This document shows, piece after piece, positions 6,289 through 8,657 of a stretch of 8,657 nucleotides of DNA. Made by a program: the position numbers and the translations under genes. Below the pieces are notes generated by a model. That model searched no databases and was not told the origin of the DNA. It was given only the letters and a program-made list of their open reading frames with translations. The stretch comes from JBQCEE01 sp051960575 (GTDB taxonomy: Bacteria; Actinomycetota; Actinomycetes; Mycobacteriales; Jatrophihabitantaceae). The stretch's first letter is position 1, and each line of letters begins with the position of its first letter. The stretch covers positions 1 to 8,657 of the forward strand of contig NZ_JBQCEE010000332.1 in NCBI RefSeq assembly GCF_051960575.1, given 5' to 3'.

Positions 6289-6585
6289 GGCGGCGATGAA
6301 CATCCGCGAGCCGGGCGGCGCGATCTGCTGGTAGTCGCCCGCTGTGGCCTGCCCCTCGGCCGAGCCGAGCGCAGCCTGCAGGGCGTCCATGTCCTCGAAC
6401 CACAGTTCGGCGATGCGGTGGTAGGTCTGCTCGCCGCCGTCGGCCGCCGCGACGAACCGCGCGCCCTCCCAGCGCTGCAGGCCGGGCACCTTGTCGACCA
6501 ACGGGCCGTGGACGCCGAGGTAGTGCTCGTCGAAGTCGCCCGCGTCCGCCGGCTGGGTGTACAGCACGACCAGTTTCACCGTCAT
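6280..6585 (-). CDS. EthD-family (dimeric alpha-beta barrel) small protein
   Basis: A 101-residue cytoplasmic protein with the EthD pattern: an opening strand MTVKLVVLYTQP, then a HYLGVHGPLVDKVPGL segment (21-36) whose YxxxHxPLxxxxPG core is the family signature, a YHRIAELWFEDMDALQAAL strand-helix (55-73), and a final strand ending MFIAAVD. Such ferredoxin-like proteins dimerise; EthD itself is needed for ethyl tert-butyl ether degradation, but most homologues have no known substrate, and none can be assigned here. The start is probably the ATG at 6585, not the GTG at 6594. TACGGT sits 7 nt before the ATG and overlaps the GTG, and neither start has a Shine-Dalgarno. It is convergent with the alditol oxidase and divergent from the next gene. 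Confidence 0.88.
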   Translation of the reverse strand: MTVKLVVLYTQPADAGDFDEHYLGVHGPLVDKVPGLQRWEGARFVAAADGGEQTYHRIAELWFEDMDALQAALGSAEGQATAGDYQQIAPPGSRMFIAAVD

Positions 6586-6592
6586 GATCGGC

Positions 6593-6598
6593 ACCGTA
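6593..6598 (-). promoter_or_regulatory. -10-like box for a leaderless EthD-like transcript
   Basis: TACGGT (TANNNT) is followed by 7 nt and the ATG at 6585, the same geometry as at the ASCH gene. It argues for the ATG over the GTG at 6594, which lies within the box. No clear -35 box is visible. Confidence 0.5.
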
Positions 6599-6641
6599 GC
6601 GGCGCGTGGTGGCGCGGCGCCAGAGCGGGCAGGATGCTGCC

Positions 6642-7037
6642 GTGATCTCCCTGACGACTGCGCGGCGGCTGCGCGAGGCGGGCGTGCGCTGGTCGCCGGC
6701 GCCGGGCGACCGGTTCGTCGTCGCGGGCCGGGGCATGGACGACGACGTCTTCGTCGTCAGCGACATGACCATAGAGGTGCACGACCACCCGTCCGGCCAG
6801 GTGATCGGCTTCAACGGCACCACCGAGTGGGCGCTCGACTCGGTCGACACCGACGAGGCGATCTGGCTGCCGCGCGAGACGCAGCTGCGCGAGGCGCTCG
6901 GCGGCACCTTCCGCTCGCTCGAGCGCACGGACACCGGCTGGCGCGTCGTCACCGAGCTCGCGACCGGCACTCGCGTGAGCGAGCACGCCGACGCCGAGGA
7001 GGCATACGGGCTGGCACTGCTGCAGCTGATCGACTGA
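6642..7037 (+). CDS. Conserved actinobacterial protein, 131 residues, unknown function
   Basis: A small soluble protein without signal peptide or membrane segment. Its pattern (ISLTTARRLREAGVRW, then PGDRF, DDDVFVVSDM, GFNGTTEWALDSV, WLPRETQLREALG) is one I recall from a family widespread in actinobacteria whose members are often named pilus assembly protein CpaE. Nothing here resembles the CpaE receiver and ATPase domains, so that name looks like a propagated error. The short, acidic, mixed alpha/beta composition gives no clue to a reaction. The start is GTG 6642, with AGGA (6631-6634) 7 nt upstream; the longer frame from 6606 adds only Arg/Gln-rich sequence. It is 67 bp upstream of the MFS gene on the same strand and may be cotranscribed with it. 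Confidence 0.85.
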   Translation: MISLTTARRLREAGVRWSPAPGDRFVVAGRGMDDDVFVVSDMTIEVHDHPSGQVIGFNGTTEWALDSVDTDEAIWLPRETQLREALGGTFRSLERTDTGWRVVTELATGTRVSEHADAEEAYGLALLQLID

Positions 7038-7052
7038 CAGCTCGCCCCGTCG

Positions 7053-7084
7053 CGTGCCAGCGGCGTGTGCGCGCCGTGCCAGCG
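7053..7084. repeat. Pair of 10-bp direct repeats upstream of the MFS gene
   Basis: CGTGCCAGCG occurs at 7053-7062 and again at 7075-7084, a 22-bp period (about two helical turns), in the 67-bp gap before the MFS start at 7105. It could be a tandem regulator site. Local GC bias makes chance repeats more likely than usual. Confidence 0.45.
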
Positions 7085-7104
7085 CGCGCGGCGATGGTGC
7101 TGCC

Positions 7105-8544
7105 ATGACCGCTCTCGACGCGTCCCCGACCGACGCGACCACAGCCTCGACACCGGCGCGCCACCCGCTGCGCTGGATCGTCTTCGCGGTGGTGTTCGCC
7201 GCCAACATCATGGATCTGCTCGACGCCACCATCGTCAACATCGCGAGCCCGGCGATCCACCGCGACCTCGGCGGCGGCGCCAACACCGTGCAGTGGCTCA
7301 GCGCCGGCTACACCCTCGCCTTCGCGGTGCTGCTCATCGCGGGCGCCCGGCTCGGCGACATCCTCGGCCGCCGGCCACTGTTCCTGGTCGGCTCCGCCGG
7401 TTTCACGATCTTCTCCGCAGCGTGTGCGGTGGCGCCGGACATCGGCACGCTCATCGCCTTCCGCGCGCTGCAGGGGGCCTTCGGCGCGCTGATGATCCCG
7501 CAGGGCTTCGGCCTCATGCGCGAGGTCTTCGACGACACCGAGTTCGACCGCGCCACCGGGCTGTTCGGGCCGGCGATGGGCCTGCCGATGATCGCCGCGC
7601 CGATCCTCGCCGGCGTGCTGGTGGACGCCGACCTCTGGGGCACCGGCTGGCGGCTGGTGTTCCTGATCAACGTGCCGGTCGGGCTGGTGTCGTTCGTGCT
7701 CGCGGTGCGCGCCCTGCCGCGCGGCGCCAGCCACTCGGGGCTGAAGCTCGACCTCACCGGTGTGTGGCTCATCGGCCTGGCGCTCGTGGCGATCATCTAC
7801 CCGCTCATCCAGGGGCAGCCCGACGGCTGGCCGGCCTGGACGTTCGTGCTGCTCGGCGCCGGGCTCGCGCTGCTGCTCGCCTTCCTGCGCTGGGAGCAGC
7901 GCCGTCGCACCGACGCGCTCATCGAGCCGTCGCTGCTGCGCAACCGCCACTACCTCAGCGGCATCGCCGTCGCGCTCGCCCTCTTCGGTGCGTTCGGCGG
8001 GCTGCTGCTCTGCGTCTCGCTGTTCGGCCAGCTCGGCGAGGGCTGGACCCCGGTGCACGCCGGGCTCACCCTGCTGCCGATGGTGCTGGGCATGATGGCC
8101 GGGATGATCGGCGGCACCGTGGTCGTCGCCCGGCTCGGGCGGCACGTGCTGCACCTGGGGCTGGTCGTCATCGCCGCCGGCGCCGTGGTGCTCGCACTCA
8201 CCGTCACGGGTGCGTCCACCGTCTCGAGCTGGGACCTCGTGCCCGGACTGTTCCTCGTCGGCGCGGGCGCCGGCGCCAGCATCAGCCAGCTGTTCCAGTT
8301 CATCCTGTCGAGCGTGGCGCTGCCCGAGGTCGGCTCGGCCAGCGGCGTGCTCGAGGCGACGCAGCAGCTCTCGACCGCCCTCGGCGTGGCCGTGCTCGGC
8401 ACGATCTTCTTCTCCGACTTCGGGCGGCACCTGGCCACGCACTCGTTCGCCATGACCGTCTGGGCGTGCCTGGTGCCGATCGCCCTGGCCTTCGCGCTGG
8501 TGTTCCGCCTTCCCATGCACGCCCGCGAGGACGCCGCGCACTGA
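7105..8544 (+). CDS. MFS transporter, DHA2 (EmrB/QacA-like, 14-TM) family
   Basis: A 479-residue integral membrane protein, probably a proton-coupled drug or metabolite exporter. Landmarks in order: TM1 with motif D1-like LDATIVNIASPAI (39-51); motif A GARLGDILGRRPLFLVG (80-96); motif B around RALQG (120-124); motif C-like GPAMGLPMIAAPILAG (155-170); WRLVFLINVPVG (182-193), characteristic of DHA2; further hydrophobic segments to about 468; and a short hydrophilic tail. Length and segment count fit 14 rather than 12 helices. Motif C lacks the usual second GP, reading GLP instead. ATG 7105 is chosen because the extra 17 residues from the upstream start at 7054 are Ala/Arg-rich and unlike the family. 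The Shine-Dalgarno is weak. The substrate cannot be told from sequence, and no TetR- or MarR-type regulator is adjacent. Confidence 0.95.
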   Translation: MTALDASPTDATTASTPARHPLRWIVFAVVFAANIMDLLDATIVNIASPAIHRDLGGGANTVQWLSAGYTLAFAVLLIAGARLGDILGRRPLFLVGSAGFTIFSAACAVAPDIGTLIAFRALQGAFGALMIPQGFGLMREVFDDTEFDRATGLFGPAMGLPMIAAPILAGVLVDADLWGTGWRLVFLINVPVGLVSFVLAVRALPRGASHSGLKLDLTGVWLIGLALVAIIYPLIQGQPDGWPAWTFVLLGAGLALLLAFLRWEQRRRTDALIEPSLLRNRHYLSGIAVALALFGAFGGLLLCVSLFGQLGEGWTPVHAGLTLLPMVLGMMAGMIGGTVVVARLGRHVLHLGLVVIAAGAVVLALTVTGASTVSSWDLVPGLFLVGAGAGASISQLFQFILSSVALPEVGSASGVLEATQQLSTALGVAVLGTIFFSDFGRHLATHSFAMTVWACLVPIALAFALVFRLPMHAREDAAH

Positions 8545-8602
8545 GGCCGGCGCCGGGCGTCCCCGAGACGACGGAGCGGCGTGGTCGGTTGCCGCCCACG
8601 GC

Positions 8603-8622
8603 GCGCCTTCCTTGAGGGGCGC
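8603..8622 (+). terminator. GC hairpin after the MFS gene, candidate terminator
   Basis: GCGCC (8603-8607) pairs with GGCGC (8618-8622), and CC/GG (8610-8611 with 8616-8617) continues the stem past a TT bulge to a TTGA loop, about 60 nt after the stop. A G-run rather than a T-run follows. A second imperfect inverted repeat (CTTG-TGCC from 8632 with GGCA-CG-CAAG ending at 8657) runs to the window edge. I see no gene in 8545-8657; the open frames there are short extensions of antisense frames. Confidence 0.4.
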
Positions 8623-8657
8623 CGGGGGGGTCTTGTGCCCCGGGGGCGGCACGCAAG

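Noticed and set aside
5009..7153. Minus-strand frame of 714 codons across the oxidase, the EthD-like gene and the 131-residue gene
   Set aside because: It runs antisense or out of frame to three well-supported genes and has low-complexity Arg/Ala/His composition with no domain.
6949..8652. Minus-strand frame of 567 codons antisense to the MFS gene
   Set aside because: Rich in His, Gln, Glu and Arg, the expected antisense image of a hydrophobic membrane protein; no motif.

Overview
The window is a very GC-rich stretch of chromosome with GTG starts, actinobacterial-type xylose isomerase and flavin oxidase sequences, and several genes whose -10-like hexamer lies only 7 nt before the start codon (leaderless style). 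All of this points to an Actinomycetota member; I cannot name the genus from sequence alone. It holds nine supportable genes. I see no mobile element, RNA gene or CRISPR array.

Left part (1-4160, minus strand): a D-xylose uptake and catabolism block. In transcription order it is xylA (xylose isomerase, 4076-2889), xylB (xylulokinase, 2886-1459, 2 bp after xylA) and xylF (xylose-binding lipoprotein, 1328-147). XylF captures xylose outside the membrane, XylA isomerises it to xylulose, and XylB phosphorylates that to xylulose 5-phosphate for the pentose phosphate pathway. The ABC ATPase and permease (xylG, xylH) and a regulator are not in the window. A 16-bp element matching at 14 positions lies upstream of both xylA and xylF and is the best candidate for the shared operator. 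Downstream of xylF are three tandem 26-bp-period palindromes and a strong GC hairpin.

Middle (4159-6600): a 154-residue protein of unknown family and a small ASCH-domain protein, both on the minus strand. Divergent from the latter is an FAD-dependent alditol (xylitol) oxidase with its active site intact. Its presence beside the xylose genes suggests xylitol or other alditols could feed the same pathway, because xylitol oxidation at C1 gives xylose. The 37-bp divergent gap between the ASCH and oxidase genes contains a perfect 12-bp palindrome. An EthD-family gene lies convergently after the oxidase.

Right part (6600-8657, plus strand): a 131-residue actinobacterial conserved protein, then a DHA2-type 14-TM MFS exporter, then a GC-rich hairpin likely to be its terminator. 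Most of the window is ordinary metabolism. The items most worth a second look are the regulatory DNA (shared xyl operator, tandem palindromes, divergent palindrome) and the unknown 154-residue protein.
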